A DNA stretch of 26,317 nt from Oppiella nova (Eukaryota; Arthropoda; Arachnida; Sarcoptiformes; Oppiidae): NCBI GenBank assembly GCA_905397405.1, contig CAJPVJ010000172.1, positions 1-26,317 on the forward strand, in the 5' to 3' direction. Below the pieces are notes generated by a model. It was given only the letters and a program-made list of their open reading frames with translations, was not told the DNA's origin and made no database searches. Shown in pieces: positions 1-10,117 of the stretch. Numbering within the stretch: the first letter of the stretch is position 1; each line of letters begins with the position of its first letter. The position numbers and the translations under genes were made by a program.

Positions 1-613
1 TGGTGGGCACATACACCTGTTGATGATTGCCATTCATTTGAATCTTATGTTCAGTCTTTCCCAGGGATGACCCTCTGGACGACCGGCTCGAGTCCCGGCT
101 TATCAACGGATTAGACGGAGGGGTCGATGCATTGGACGACCCGGATATAGATGGCTTGGGTCTGGTGGGTGGGGGCGGTGTCCGCGACTTATTTCTCTTG
201 TCGGGAACGGAATATATAGGCTCCGGGTTTACCTGAGGTAGCAGTGACTTAGGCGCCGTACCGGTTATCATATTATGGGGCCTGTAGTTAATCATCCGGA
301 TCTGATGGGCGAACAGGGAGGCGATAATGGCGACCAACCCGGGCATCAGGTACGAGCAGACACTGCCACTGATGTATTTCCCAGCGGCGCCGTATAGTGC
401 GCTCAGAAACATAAGTATACTGTATATTATGGACAGACAATAGTTTTCCTGAAGTGTGCCCACAATTCCCATACAATTGAATACATTCATGAAGACTAGG
501 AATGTGATGCATAGCCGCTCCCAGAGCTCAGCCCTTTCACCCCTGCCCTCATCAGGGCAGGTGGACAGCACTCCTATCAAAGCAAAGTACATTAGCTGCC
601 GTAAGAACAACAT
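1..613 (-). CDS. Multi-pass membrane protein with Pro/Ser-rich tail, 3'-partial
   Basis: An open frame runs from an ATG at 613-611 to the left edge with no stop, giving about 204 residues; the C-terminus lies outside the window. An in-frame stop lies 13 codons before this ATG. There are hydrophobic segments near residues 1-18 (weak), 35-53, 57-76 and 82-104, so three or four membrane passes. The tail from about residue 108 is polar and rich in Ser and Pro, with the run TPPPPTRPKP, a possible SH3 ligand, then a Ser/Arg cluster. A Glu/Arg-rich loop separates the first two hydrophobic segments. Base composition is clearly less AT-rich than the flanks, which supports coding. A weak splice acceptor (CAG) lies a few bases before the ATG, so this may be an internal or second exon with further exons to the right. 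I do not recognise the family; an arthropod four-pass junction-type protein is one guess only. Confidence 0.7.
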   Translation of the reverse strand, partial: MLFLRQLMYFALIGVLSTCPDEGRGERAELWERLCITFLVFMNVFNCMGIVGTLQENYCLSIIYSILMFLSALYGAAGKYISGSVCSYLMPGLVAIIASLFAHQIRMINYRPHNMITGTAPKSLLPQVNPEPIYSVPDKRNKSRTPPPPTRPKPSISGSSNASTPPSNPLISRDSSRSSRGSSLGKTEHKIQMNGNHQQVYVPT

Positions 614-2342
614 ATACGGCTGGGTATAACTCGGGTTATATAAGTACTGTTACTTCTTATCATTGTGCATAAATCACTGATTGAAGTTACGGTTATATGT
701 CTTTGAATCACTCGTAAATTGACCCATTGTTAAGGCACTGGTAGGACTGGTAGGCAATTATTAGACACTTATGTAGGAAATACACTTGTTTTATGATCAC
801 AAGAAACAGTTATGAATAGGTTTGACAGTTATATTCAAATGATATTCAAGACTAACTGTGAAGGGTGTATGAAATTTACTAAAATGACTGATAGTATTGT
901 AAAGTTTATTAAGTATAAATATGTTGAATATAATAAAAAGCAACAATAAATTCTTGTTAAGATATGGTAGTTAGTGGTAACTGTTCAAGTATTTGCTTTT
1001 TTATTCAGTTTCAGTCGCCGAATGAGATTAAATAACAGTGGGATTGTCAGGGTCTTTGACATTACATCGATAATTGTCGAGTGAATCACTTTGTAATTAA
1101 ATATTTGTTAAAAAACAAATTCTTGTGTCAAAGTTGTCGTAACAATTAGCAACTGTTTGACAATTGTATAAATAGTGCACAACTTGTTTACAATAAAATT
1201 GATCATCTGTTAAATTTTAATATAAAATCTATTATATTAGTGACTAGGTCATATCTTACTCAACATTAAAAGTTTGCCCCCATTCCCTACTCCATGCGGA
1301 CTATTATTTGATAATAATTGTAATCTTTTTATCACTTTTATAGGGAATAAATATCACACAAAACGAGTGTTTCTTAGTATAGTTAAGTGTCACTAAAACA
1401 ATATCTCATAGCAATTGAGTAATGAGACTGAAATTGTGTATCTATTTCCGGAATTTTTATAATTTATTTGCACCATTGTAATTGTACGCATAAAAATGTG
1501 TCGTAAATTACTTAATTACATAATACTGTTTTAATAACATGAAAATAATGTAGTCTAATTCCATAAACAAAACTCAGTAATAATAAAAATCACTAGCCTT
1601 TGTGTCCATCCATAATGAAAATGTGGTTATTATCAGGTTATTCATTGGATAAACATTTTTAGATAAGTGTTAAGTATAAATAAAAAGATCTGTTGATTTA
1701 TTAGTGAATATAAAATTATTTAATATGTTATAAAAAAGTTGTAGTATTATCAAATAAATTTTATAAATATTAAAAATAGAAACAAATATTAAAATAATAA
1801 TCATCGCAAGATAATCAAATAAAATATAACAAAGTACACTTTCTGTAGAAAGGTGCACATAATTTACAAATAAATTAAAGCAATGAATATAATATGAGAA
1901 TAAAGTACATATAATAAGCCAATTGATGTTTGATAATGTATTGACGCAAACAGTTGCTAAATGCCGACAATAAGGCAACAAAAGTGATTAATTAAGCAGT
2001 ATTAAGAAATAAAATAATCTCGGTCATAAATGTATAGAATATGTCATATTACCCATACATACATAATTCCCTGAATAGTCTTAATATGCAAATAAAACAT
2101 ACAATATATTTAGTGCCGGAATATTCTGTTGAATGGTATGAATGAGTGGTGTATTAGTGACCCAATAGATGGCATTCAATGCATTGGCTCACTTAACAAC
2201 ACACAAAACCACTAGTTGTGTAGGTAACCAAACATGGTGTTGATGTGTGTTGAGCACTCGTGAGTAACAGTGGTGTTATAGTGGTGTTCTCATGTTTGCA
2301 CACTTACTTAACCACCACCAACTCGTGGTGACAATCGCGCGA
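614..2342. other. AT-rich intergenic spacer
   Basis: This is about 1.7 kb between two divergently transcribed genes. I see no convincing coding exon. The longest minus-strand frame (1670-1981) is Leu/Ile/Tyr-rich, as expected of AT-rich noise. A 12-mer TTCAGTCGCCGA at 1010-1021 recurs exactly at 2886-2897 on the other side of the SEM1 gene. The region must hold the promoters of both neighbours, but no clear TATA box could be assigned to either. Confidence 0.5.
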
Positions 2343-2597
2343 ATGGACGGCAATAACATGAAGTCCTTTAAGATCCCCAAAATGAAAGCCAAACCCAAAC
2401 TGGACTTCAATGGTCTGCTCGAAGACGACATCGACTTCAATGAGTTCGCTGTCGAGGACTGGAAGGCCACGAATCCCGTGGACAACCATTTCGACGACAA
2501 CTGGGATAATGATATGAAGACACTGATGGACACCACAGCCGACGACCAGATACTCAAGCAGTTGGTCATTGAGGCGCACAAACAGCACACCAACTGA
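2343..2597 (+). CDS. SEM1: SEM1/DSS1, small acidic 26S proteasome lid subunit
   Basis: The product is a short acidic protein that aligns by eye with SEM1/DSS1, a disordered subunit of the 26S proteasome lid that also binds BRCA2 and TREX-2 in other animals. It has the family core in order: GLLEDDIDFNEFAVEDW (family: LLEEDDEFEEFPAEDW), then the second acidic-Trp patch FDDNWDND (family: EDNWDDD), then a helical tail ILKQLVIEAHKQ (family: QLRAELEKH). There is no intron. The start is uncertain: in-frame ATGs lie at 2292, 2343, 2358 and 2382. The ATG at 2382 gives 71 residues, the usual family length; 2343 gives 84 and 2292 gives 101. I chose 2343 because coding-like composition begins about there. 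The stop is TGA at 2595-2597, with a poly(A) signal about 110 bp downstream. Confidence 0.85.
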   Translation: MDGNNMKSFKIPKMKAKPKLDFNGLLEDDIDFNEFAVEDWKATNPVDNHFDDNWDNDMKTLMDTTADDQILKQLVIEAHKQHTN

Positions 2598-2707
2598 TCC
2601 GCGACTACAAGATATCACCACTTCTTAGGCATTGGTTTTTAATTATGGATTTGTTTTACACATACTTAACATTTCAAACCGTAAACTAGGTGCTTACGTA
2701 AGTAACT

Positions 2708-2713
2708 AATAAA
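2708..2713 (+). terminator. Poly(A) signal of SEM1 gene
   Basis: AATAAA lies 111 bp after the SEM1 stop codon, at a usual distance for cleavage and polyadenylation. Confidence 0.5.
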
Positions 2714-3871
2714 ATGATAAAAATATAACATAAGTCAAAATCTGTAAGTAACTTACGATGGTAACTAACACAGTAGTTAAGTATGCTGATTGTCATTTAA
2801 ATGCATCATTTGATTGATTAAAATGTGTTTCAATTGATTACCAAAAATTAAGACTTTTTTAATTGATTTATAAATGAGTTTAGCGTTCAGTCGCCGATGG
2901 GTTCAAAAGGGAAAGTCTTGTTATGTTTAGTAACTCTAACTAATAGTTAAATATTAAATTATGTTTAATAATTGCAATTAAAAGTATTCACTTATTTGCG
3001 AAATATATTTTAAATGATGTAAAATTAAATTAGTGATTGATTTTAAGCAAACATTTGCCATCAGTTTATGCATAACAGTAATATTAGGCATTAATTATGC
3101 GTTGAAACAAGTATTAAATTTCGCAAAACTATTTGTTTCGCATATAATTTGCTATTATATTCAGTCGACTGAATACTTGGCATTAGATTTTGATTTAACT
3201 TAATTTAAAATGTAGTTATTATTTGATTGCTTTCAGTGCACCTATAGTCTCGACAATTATACTGTAAATGACTTCATTCACAACAATAACATAATTGCAA
3301 ATAATTAGAGAAATAGAAAATTAGTTTTTTAACACAAATATTGAATAATAGTTTTCAACTTTTATCTAATCTCTCGTATAATACGTTTAGAAAATACTTT
3401 CACTTTTCACTGCAAAATTAGAAAATACATTAACAATTGAACATAAAATATATAATTAGTATTAAATTATTCAATAAATTAGTTTTTCCTCTTTTGTCTG
3501 TTCACTGAATAAGTGTTTAAAACTTTAATTAAACAATACTTTCAAATACTGGCCCCAAAAAAGTGTTTTAAATACAAATGAATAGTATTTTGCAAACATT
3601 GATTGAATTAGTAACAAGCATTGATTAAAAATAGACTAATTTGTTAACTCAAAAACATCACTCAATTGTTTATTGTATTAATAGTCTATTGACAGAAAGA
3701 GATTGAAATGAAAAATGGCCACAAATTAAGCCAAAAAATAAATAACAAAAATTAGTACAAATTAATCTGAATGTTGAGAATATAATTCATATATACAGAG
3801 AGCACTGAATTGTTTTATATATCACTTAAGCTATTAAATGAGTTGAAAAATAGGAATTGTGGTCAAAATAA
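2714..3871. other. AT-rich intergenic spacer between convergent genes
   Basis: This is about 1.15 kb between the 3' ends of SEM1 and of the minus-strand Gly/Lys-rich gene. No open frame with coding character is visible. It contains the second copy of TTCAGTCGCCGA (2886-2897) and a short palindrome TTCAGTCGACTGAA near 3160. Confidence 0.5.
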
Positions 3872-6066
3872 CTACCAGGCCTTATGACCGGCAGACTCGT
3901 CGATCACAACATAACCCTGGTTCTTTAGATCAGTGTAGGTGACCAGTTGACCGCTTCCCATGCCGTGGTCATCGTAAGCCAGTTCATCACCACCAGGTTT
4001 CAGATCAGGTCGCGGCCGCAGCACGAGGTATAGCATCGGTGGTTTCAGGACCGGAGGGAGACGGAGGGGGAGTATCGGAGGCGGAGGCGGTGGTGGAGGC
4101 GGCGGCATTGAAAAGAATCCCCGAGGCGGCGGGGGTTTCTTCATCTCTTTCTTGTCATATTTGGACGTGAATATTCACCTGCCGAAAAAGCTGAGTATCT
4201 TTAAGTACGGAAACAAGAGAAACGGTGGCGAGAACATGACGAAAGGGGTCAGAACCATAGGGACCATATAGTATTAACCAATGTGTAATACAAAATATAA
4301 TTAATTGCTAGTTTCTCACAGAGTTGCCCTGGTTCATTTTCTTGCCGTGGTTGTCTTTGCCTCCCATGTCTTTCTTGTCGAAGGCGTGCTTTTCGCTGAA
4401 TTTGCAATCATTATGTTTATAAAAAGTGGTCTAATATTTTCATTCAAAGACTACTAACCCATGTTTGCTGTCATATTTAGACATATCATTCTTGCCTTTC
4501 TTTCCGTACGAGTTCTTATGTCCGTCAGACTTGTCGTATTCGTAGTGTTTCTCAAATCCCTGTCCAACAAGTGATCAATCAGTATAATTCATGAAATTCA
4601 TGTATCATACATTCACAATATTTGTAAAATTACATTTTGTAAAGCTAGGTATTAATTTTGATTAAATATAAATTTGTAGACATAGAGTCATACCTTTCCC
4701 TTATCGGTCTTCCACTTGGAATTATCGGCCCATTCCTCCCAATTTCCGGCGTTCTTTTTGCCAGAATTCTCGCCCCATTTGTCCCCGAATTGATTCATTG
4801 ACTTCTTGTCCCACTTATTAGTCCCCCATTTGTCACCGGAATCGTACTTCTTATGACCAGATTTACCCCAATCGCCGCCCTTTTTATTATATTCATTGCC
4901 ACTATATTTTTTGGACCCCTTATCAAAGCCGCCTTTTAAACCCTTATTAGAGTCTCCCATTTCGTGTCCCTCTGACCCCTCACCACCGCCTCCGCCACCG
5001 CCATAATGTTCACCGGCGGCCACCTGAAGGTCTTGTAGGACATCGCCGATGGTTTTGAAACTTATAAGTGGACGGCTTTTTCGACTCATAGAAATTCATG
5101 CCTTTGTTCTCTTTGCCACCGCTCTTGTACTGCTTTCCCCAGTCTTGGTATCCCTGGTATATCATAATTGGTTACACATTATGTTTGTATAATTAATTGC
5201 TAGTTTCTCACAGAGTTGCCCTGGTTCATTTTCTTGCCGTGGTTGTCTTTGCCTCCCATGTCTTTCTTGTCGAAGCTGTGCTTTTCACTGAATTGGCAAT
5301 AATTATGTTTATAACAAGTGGTCTAATATTTTCATTTAAAGACTACTAACCCATGTTTGCTGTCATATTTAGACATATCATTCTTGCCTTTCTTTCCGTA
5401 CGAGTTCTTATGTCCGTCAGACTTGTCGTATTCATAGTGTTTCTCAAATCCCTGTCCAACAAGTGATCAATCGGTATAATTCATCAAATTCATTTATCGT
5501 ACATTCACAATATTTATAAATTAAAATTTGTATAGAGCTAGGTATTAATTTTGATTAAATATAAATTTATGGACATAGAGTCATACCTTTCCCTTATCGG
5601 TCTTCCACTTGGAATTATCGGCCCATTCCTCCCAATTTCCGGCATTCTTTTTGCCAGAATTCTCGCCCCATTTGTCCCCGAATTGATTCATTGACTTCTT
5701 ATCCCACTTATTAGTCCCCCATTTGTCACCGGAATCGTACTTCTTATGACCAGTTTTACCCCAATCGCCGCCCTTTTTATTATATTCATTGCCACTATAT
5801 TTTTTGGACCCCTTATCAAAGCCCCCTTTTAAACCCTTATTAGAGTCTCCCATTTCGTGTCCCTCTGACCCCTCACCACCGCCTCCGCCACCGCCATAAT
5901 GTTCACCGGCGGCCACCTGAAGGTCTTGTAGGACATCGCCGATGGTTTTGATGGCTCCGCCAGCACTGGGAGGACCACTCTTTTTGGTATCACTAGTTTC
6001 GGTGGCAAATGTATGGACACATAATAGACACACAACTGAAAACAATTTGAATAAAATTGTATCCAT
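3872..6066 (-). CDS. Secreted Gly/Lys-rich protein, family member 1 (assembly-scrambled gene)
   Basis: Exon 1 is 6066-5587: a signal peptide (about residues 1-20), DLQVAAGEHYGGGG at 48-61, then Lys/Gly/Trp/Asp-rich repeats of the type KYDSGDKWG. Exon 2 is 5451-5351, beginning GFEKHYEYDKSDG; exon 3 is 5287-5212; exon 4 starts at 5153. Donors, acceptors and phases (0, 2, 0) all agree. Exon 4 runs out at 5061 and meets a second, signal-less copy of exon 1 (5058-4694), followed by exon 2 (4559-4459), exon 3 (4395-4320) and a final exon (4261-3872) ending DESAGHKAW. The final exon cannot be read as given, because two blocks are base-complemented. With those blocks complemented, exons 6066-5587, 5451-5351, 5287-5212 and 4261-3872 make one 348-residue protein. 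Taken literally, the first copy ends at a frameshifted TGA at 5012-5010. It is probably a structural or cuticle-associated secreted protein (inference from composition). Confidence 0.75.
4009..4135. other. Second probable base-complemented block
   Basis: As given, the minus-strand frame here reads MKKPPPPRGFFSM and then a proline run, unlike the rest of the protein. Complementing each base without reversing gives, in the same frame, GGGGAPKKSYGGGG, more glycines, then YEGEAEGGQDFGGYDMEHD, which fits the family and joins DLKPGGDELAYDDHGM on its far side. There is no second copy to compare with, so the exact ends are uncertain by a few bases. A 127-nt length fits. Confidence 0.8.
4168..4294. 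other. 127-nt block written as plain complement of 5060-5186
   Basis: Every one of the 127 bases equals the Watson-Crick complement of the base 892 positions to the right, read in the same direction. Directly beyond the right end, ordinary same-strand homology at the same offset resumes after one mismatched base (4295 versus 5187). Read as given on the minus strand the block has no usable acceptor and contains an in-frame TGA. Complemented, it gives the acceptor CAG and the 31 codons GYQDWGKQYKSGG to KKPSTYK found in the other copy, in frame with SKYDKKEMKK on its left. This is most likely an assembly or data-handling error. Confidence 0.93.
4168..5951. repeat. ~892-bp tandem duplication, probably a false haplotype copy
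   Basis: The segment 4168-5058 repeats 5060-5951 at an offset of 892-893 bp, counting the complemented block. It covers most of exon 1, exons 2 and 3 and the start of exon 4. Divergence is low: four differences in about 360 bp of exon 1, one indel in intron 1, and one Ala/Ser change in exon 3. That is the level expected of two alleles or a very recent duplication. The junction at 5059 coincides to within one base with the edge of the 127-mer at 5060-5186, which favours an assembly origin. Confidence 0.85.
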
Positions 6067-6138
6067 TTATGAAAAACTCATAAAACCTTTTGGAAACACT
6101 CTCTGATTATGGATTGAATTTTTTTCAAAGAGTTTTCA

Positions 6139-6147
6139 CTTTATATA
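6139..6147 (-). promoter_or_regulatory. TATA box of Gly/Lys-rich gene
   Basis: TATATAAAG on the minus strand lies 73 bp before the ATG at 6066. The spacing suits transcription starting about 30 bp downstream and a short leader. Confidence 0.6.
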
Positions 6148-7250
6148 CTTTTGTTGGAAATGAACTTATTTTTATTTTCAACTCCGCTCGCAATATATCT
6201 GAATATTTTTGTGAAACAAAAACAATAGTTTAAATGCTTTTTATCTGCATTTAAATAATTTCCATAAATTCAGTGTTCAGTGAAAAAACACGAAATTTAA
6301 ATGACTCTTAATGAAAGGCTAATTTGTTTTTTATTTTGTGTTTTTTGAAAATTACAAATAAATACTTTCCAACAGCAATTCGTTATTAATTATTCAATTA
6401 ATATTATTTATAGGCAATTATGAAGTTGTATTTCCAAGTGAGAGAAATGTAAGCAAAAACCATACACTTCCGTAACATCGGATACAATATTAGTCTAAAA
6501 ACTATTTATCGTATTATTAAAGCCGATATTTACACCCGAATATTGCCTGTTATGACAATTTGCATAATAATTATACAATACTTGGCATATTACTAGTATA
6601 TGTTAATTGTATTTAAGTGCAATGTCTGTAACTGTAACCCAAAAGCGCTGTACAATTGGTTTAAAACAATTTTGTTTTGTATGTGAAAGTGTAATGCCTT
6701 CCAGTCATTAGTCTGTAAACGCATATTAATAGTCTGTTTTATTATCTAATATTTTCTCCCTTATCTATTCATCTAAATTAAATGACAAATATATGCAACC
6801 AATGTTTATTTATATTTGGCTATTTGCATTATTTGTAAATGTTAAATTAATAAACTAGCATTTAGTTATTTCATAGGAAATTTGGTTTGTAATACCGGTA
6901 ATTGTAGATTAATTTTTCTGTTGTTTCATTTTTGTAACACACAATCTAAATTTTAAGTTTTAAATGATTATATCAAAATTTATAAAGTATTGTAATTTTT
7001 TCAACCAAAATCTTATAAGTTCTATGTGTTACTATTTAATCGTTAAGGATTTAGCATTTAATTGTGAGATTATAGTATAGCTAAAGACAAATCCGTGAAT
7101 TTCCCAGATTCTCAAATACGAGCTTATTTAAATAACAGGGAAATTGTTTTATTATACATAACTTTATACCGTATTTCTTTATCATTGAGTTTAGGTTTAT
7201 ATACTGTAGTAGTAATTCTGTATTACAGTTAAGTGTTAAATAAAATGAGT

Positions 7251-7293
<43 letters not shown>

Positions 7294-10020
7294 TGTAAGA
7301 AGATTCCTAAGTGAATACACAAAGTATTTTCTATTAGAATTAAGCTTACTGTATTTGTTTATACTGTATTTTATCTAATCCTTAATTCATAAAATAATTT
7401 AATTAAACAATTTTAATCTTTTCTAAATCTATGAGTATGTCGTGCATTACAATTAAAAGAAACTTTACTATAAACAAGAATTATTATTTTTAATATTTAT
7501 AGTAAAATATTTAGAAATGATTAATTAAATTATTATTTGCACTTAAAATTTACTATTTATTCATATTAAAAAGTTAATCATACTATTGTAGTAAGTTAAG
7601 CTCATTCACACATACAGTGTTTGATTATTTTCAAAGGTAATCATATTGTTTGTCAAAAGACCAGTCAATCTCAACCTACAAATAAGTAATTAATTATAAT
7701 ATTGCATAACTTTCATATGGTAAACAGTATTGAATTCACAAAACATGTATCTATTTGAACATGCAATATGTTTGTATTCATATAAAACATCTGGGTGCAA
7801 TAAATACAATTTTGTTGACCACTCGCTGAATGAATGAAAATGCTTTCAAAGTATATGTTATTCTTGTCATAAATCATGTGTTTTCATACCTATTACATAT
7901 TCAGTGCTTATGAATAGACATTTACTTAATACAGGTTTCTTATTATGAGATATAATAAGTTGTTTTATTAATAGTAACAATGTCATTAATATCTATAGAT
8001 TTATTATTAAGTTACAAATGCAAATTATTATTATGATACCGCATATCTAATTACAATATTAATCATGATAAAAATAGCATTAATCTATGAAAACTTCCTT
8101 GTTTAAACAACAAAAAGAATTGTACTTGAAACCATCCAAATTATCTATTTTAATTAATTAAAAATATTTAAATTATATGTTATCATCAATTTAATGCCAA
8201 TAGTTTGAGTGATTTATAAGATTATTACTTATTAGCGATACTTTTGAAAGGAATTTTGGTTGAAAAATATATTTTTAAAACTAAACTAATACTAAATGGC
8301 TATAAAAATTTATATCTAATTCTATTAAGCTATAAAACTAATGACTATAACGAGTGAATAAAAACTATGAAAAGTGTAAATAATAATACTAATAATCATA
8401 AGGTGTCTCATATAAGCACTTAAATGCGATAAATGATTTAACAAATCAAAAACACATTACATTTGGAGAAAACGTGAGACTAATAGAGTGCTCACAATAT
8501 TAGCGAATAATAGGCGAGTAATTCATTATAAAAGATTGACTACATATTCAGGTGATCCGGTTCATCAACAAACTAGACTAAATCGTTCACTAAAAAAGTG
8601 ACAAAAACAAAATAATATTAAATAATACAAATCATAAGAACCAAAAAGTCAGACTAAATAACATAATAATTAGCGAATAATAGATGAAAAAATCATAATT
8701 ATCTTCACAACAATTTATGGCATACAATACAATAGAGTAGAGCTAATTGAGCGATACATAAGCCAATAGTTCAATACCAGGCCATCAGTCTTAAAAAGTG
8801 TGCAAAAAGTCCCCATTTTTATAATCATTTTATTTGTTTTTGGTGTTAGAAAGGTATGCTATTATTACATGACCGTTACCTTTAATATTAATATTTCTTA
8901 TAATAAGGCACTACTCTTAGTATAACACTTGGGTTCAGTTTGTTTAAACATTTAATTAATAAAGATTTTAACTTTGTTATCCAATTATTTAAATTTCTAG
9001 AACAATGCTTTAAATGTGATAATTAAATCCCTAAATAATTAATTAATAACTATACAGTATACATTTTAAATTGTATGAATTTTAACTTTTAGTAAATATT
9101 TGTATGTACTGAACTTTAATTATAGATTATCAATTTAACTTATGTAATTCTTATAATTTAATATTTATTCAAAAATAATAATATGAAATTAAATCAGTAT
9201 AAATTTAAATGGTTAATTACCACAGATTAATTAACTCCTTAGGTTTTATAGGCTATCTATTTTTATGTAAATGTAGTACAGTATTATTAACAAATTAATA
9301 CCAAACTTGCAATTTATGTTATAAGTTATAACAATTTATAAACTTATAATTCAATTTTAAATACTATAAGAGGTGGTAATGAAACGCTAAATAAAAAGTA
9401 TTTATTGATATCAGTGTCGATATGGACGGTTGGTTTTATGTGATTTTTATTTTAAGGGTCATTAATATTAGGGTAAAATTTCTTTTGAGCAAAAAAGGGG
9501 CAGATATTGTGACTTTCACTATCAATGGGTAAGTGTCGCCGATTAGCACTTGATATGTAAATCCGATGACATTTCACTTATCAAATCAAATGCCTAATGA
9601 AAAAAGTGTTGTTTACGAAAAAAAAGTAAAAATATATTTAATCGATGTATTGATAAAAAATAATAAAACACCTTTTAACAATAGACAGCAACACCTTAAT
9701 ATACCAGCACTTATGCTAACTGTCCCATTGATTTAAGGTTTAGCCCATTATTAGAGCTAAAAACTGGGTTTTTTGTGGTCACCAAATATTTTTGATATCA
9801 AAACAATTATTTGTGTTTTTATTTATTGATTTCTATAGAAAACAAATTGTTGTATTGTCTGGCTTTAATTTCAATATCAATAGGTTTTTTATATGAAATC
9901 TATTTAGTGGTCTATTTGTAGGCATTAATTGTTTTTGATTAAACATTATTTAGAAAAATAATTATTATTAAAATACAATTTGCTATATTTCTCTATCGTT
10001 TAGTCAAAATGTATAAAAAG
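6148..10020. other. Long AT-rich intergenic region
   Basis: This is about 3.9 kb between divergent genes. No open frame has coding composition. Visible items are the GA microsatellite at 7246-7291, several TACTGTA/TACAGTA heptamers (7200, 7347, 7362, 9053, 9281), and a slightly less AT-rich stretch at 8455-8815 with recurring short words such as TTAGCGAATAATAG. The last 650 bp (9400-10020) probably hold control sequence for the His/Gly-rich gene at 10118, by position only. Confidence 0.4.
7246..7291. repeat. GA microsatellite
   Basis: About 18 uninterrupted GA units, preceded by GAGT units. Confidence 0.95.
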
Positions 10021-10028
10021 TATAAAAG
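10021..10028 (+). promoter_or_regulatory. TATA box of His/Gly/Trp-rich gene
   Basis: TATAAAAG lies 97 bp before the ATG at 10118; a second similar word (TATAAAAAG) lies just upstream. A start near 10050 would give a leader of about 65 nt. Confidence 0.65.
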
Positions 10029-10117
10029 GGTTCGCAATTTCAAGTTTAAGATTAGTTTTTCTAATCCATTGTAAACAGGATTCATATATTTATTGATATA
10101 ATAATTGAATTAATAGT

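Noticed and set aside
1670-1981. 103-residue Ile/Tyr/Asn-rich minus-strand frame, and a similar one at 13589-13900
   Set aside because: The composition is that of random AT-rich DNA; no signal peptide, promoter or splicing supports it.
2276-2621. Minus-strand frames over SEM1
   Set aside because: They are shadows of the SEM1 coding frame, with no family resemblance or splice signals.
3872-4144. A short proline-rich protein read directly from this frame
   Set aside because: The proline run appears only because of the complemented block; the right-hand part is the true C-terminus of the Gly/Lys-rich gene.
4688-5089. A separate gene starting MSRKSRPLIS
   Set aside because: That start is made by the junction between two copies. 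It has no signal peptide and no promoter, and its first residues come from exon 4 in the wrong frame.
4168-5186. Mirror-repeat or triplex-forming DNA structure
   Set aside because: The two blocks are related by plain complement, but neither is a purine or pyrimidine tract, and the block codes sensibly only when complemented, so a structural role is unlikely.
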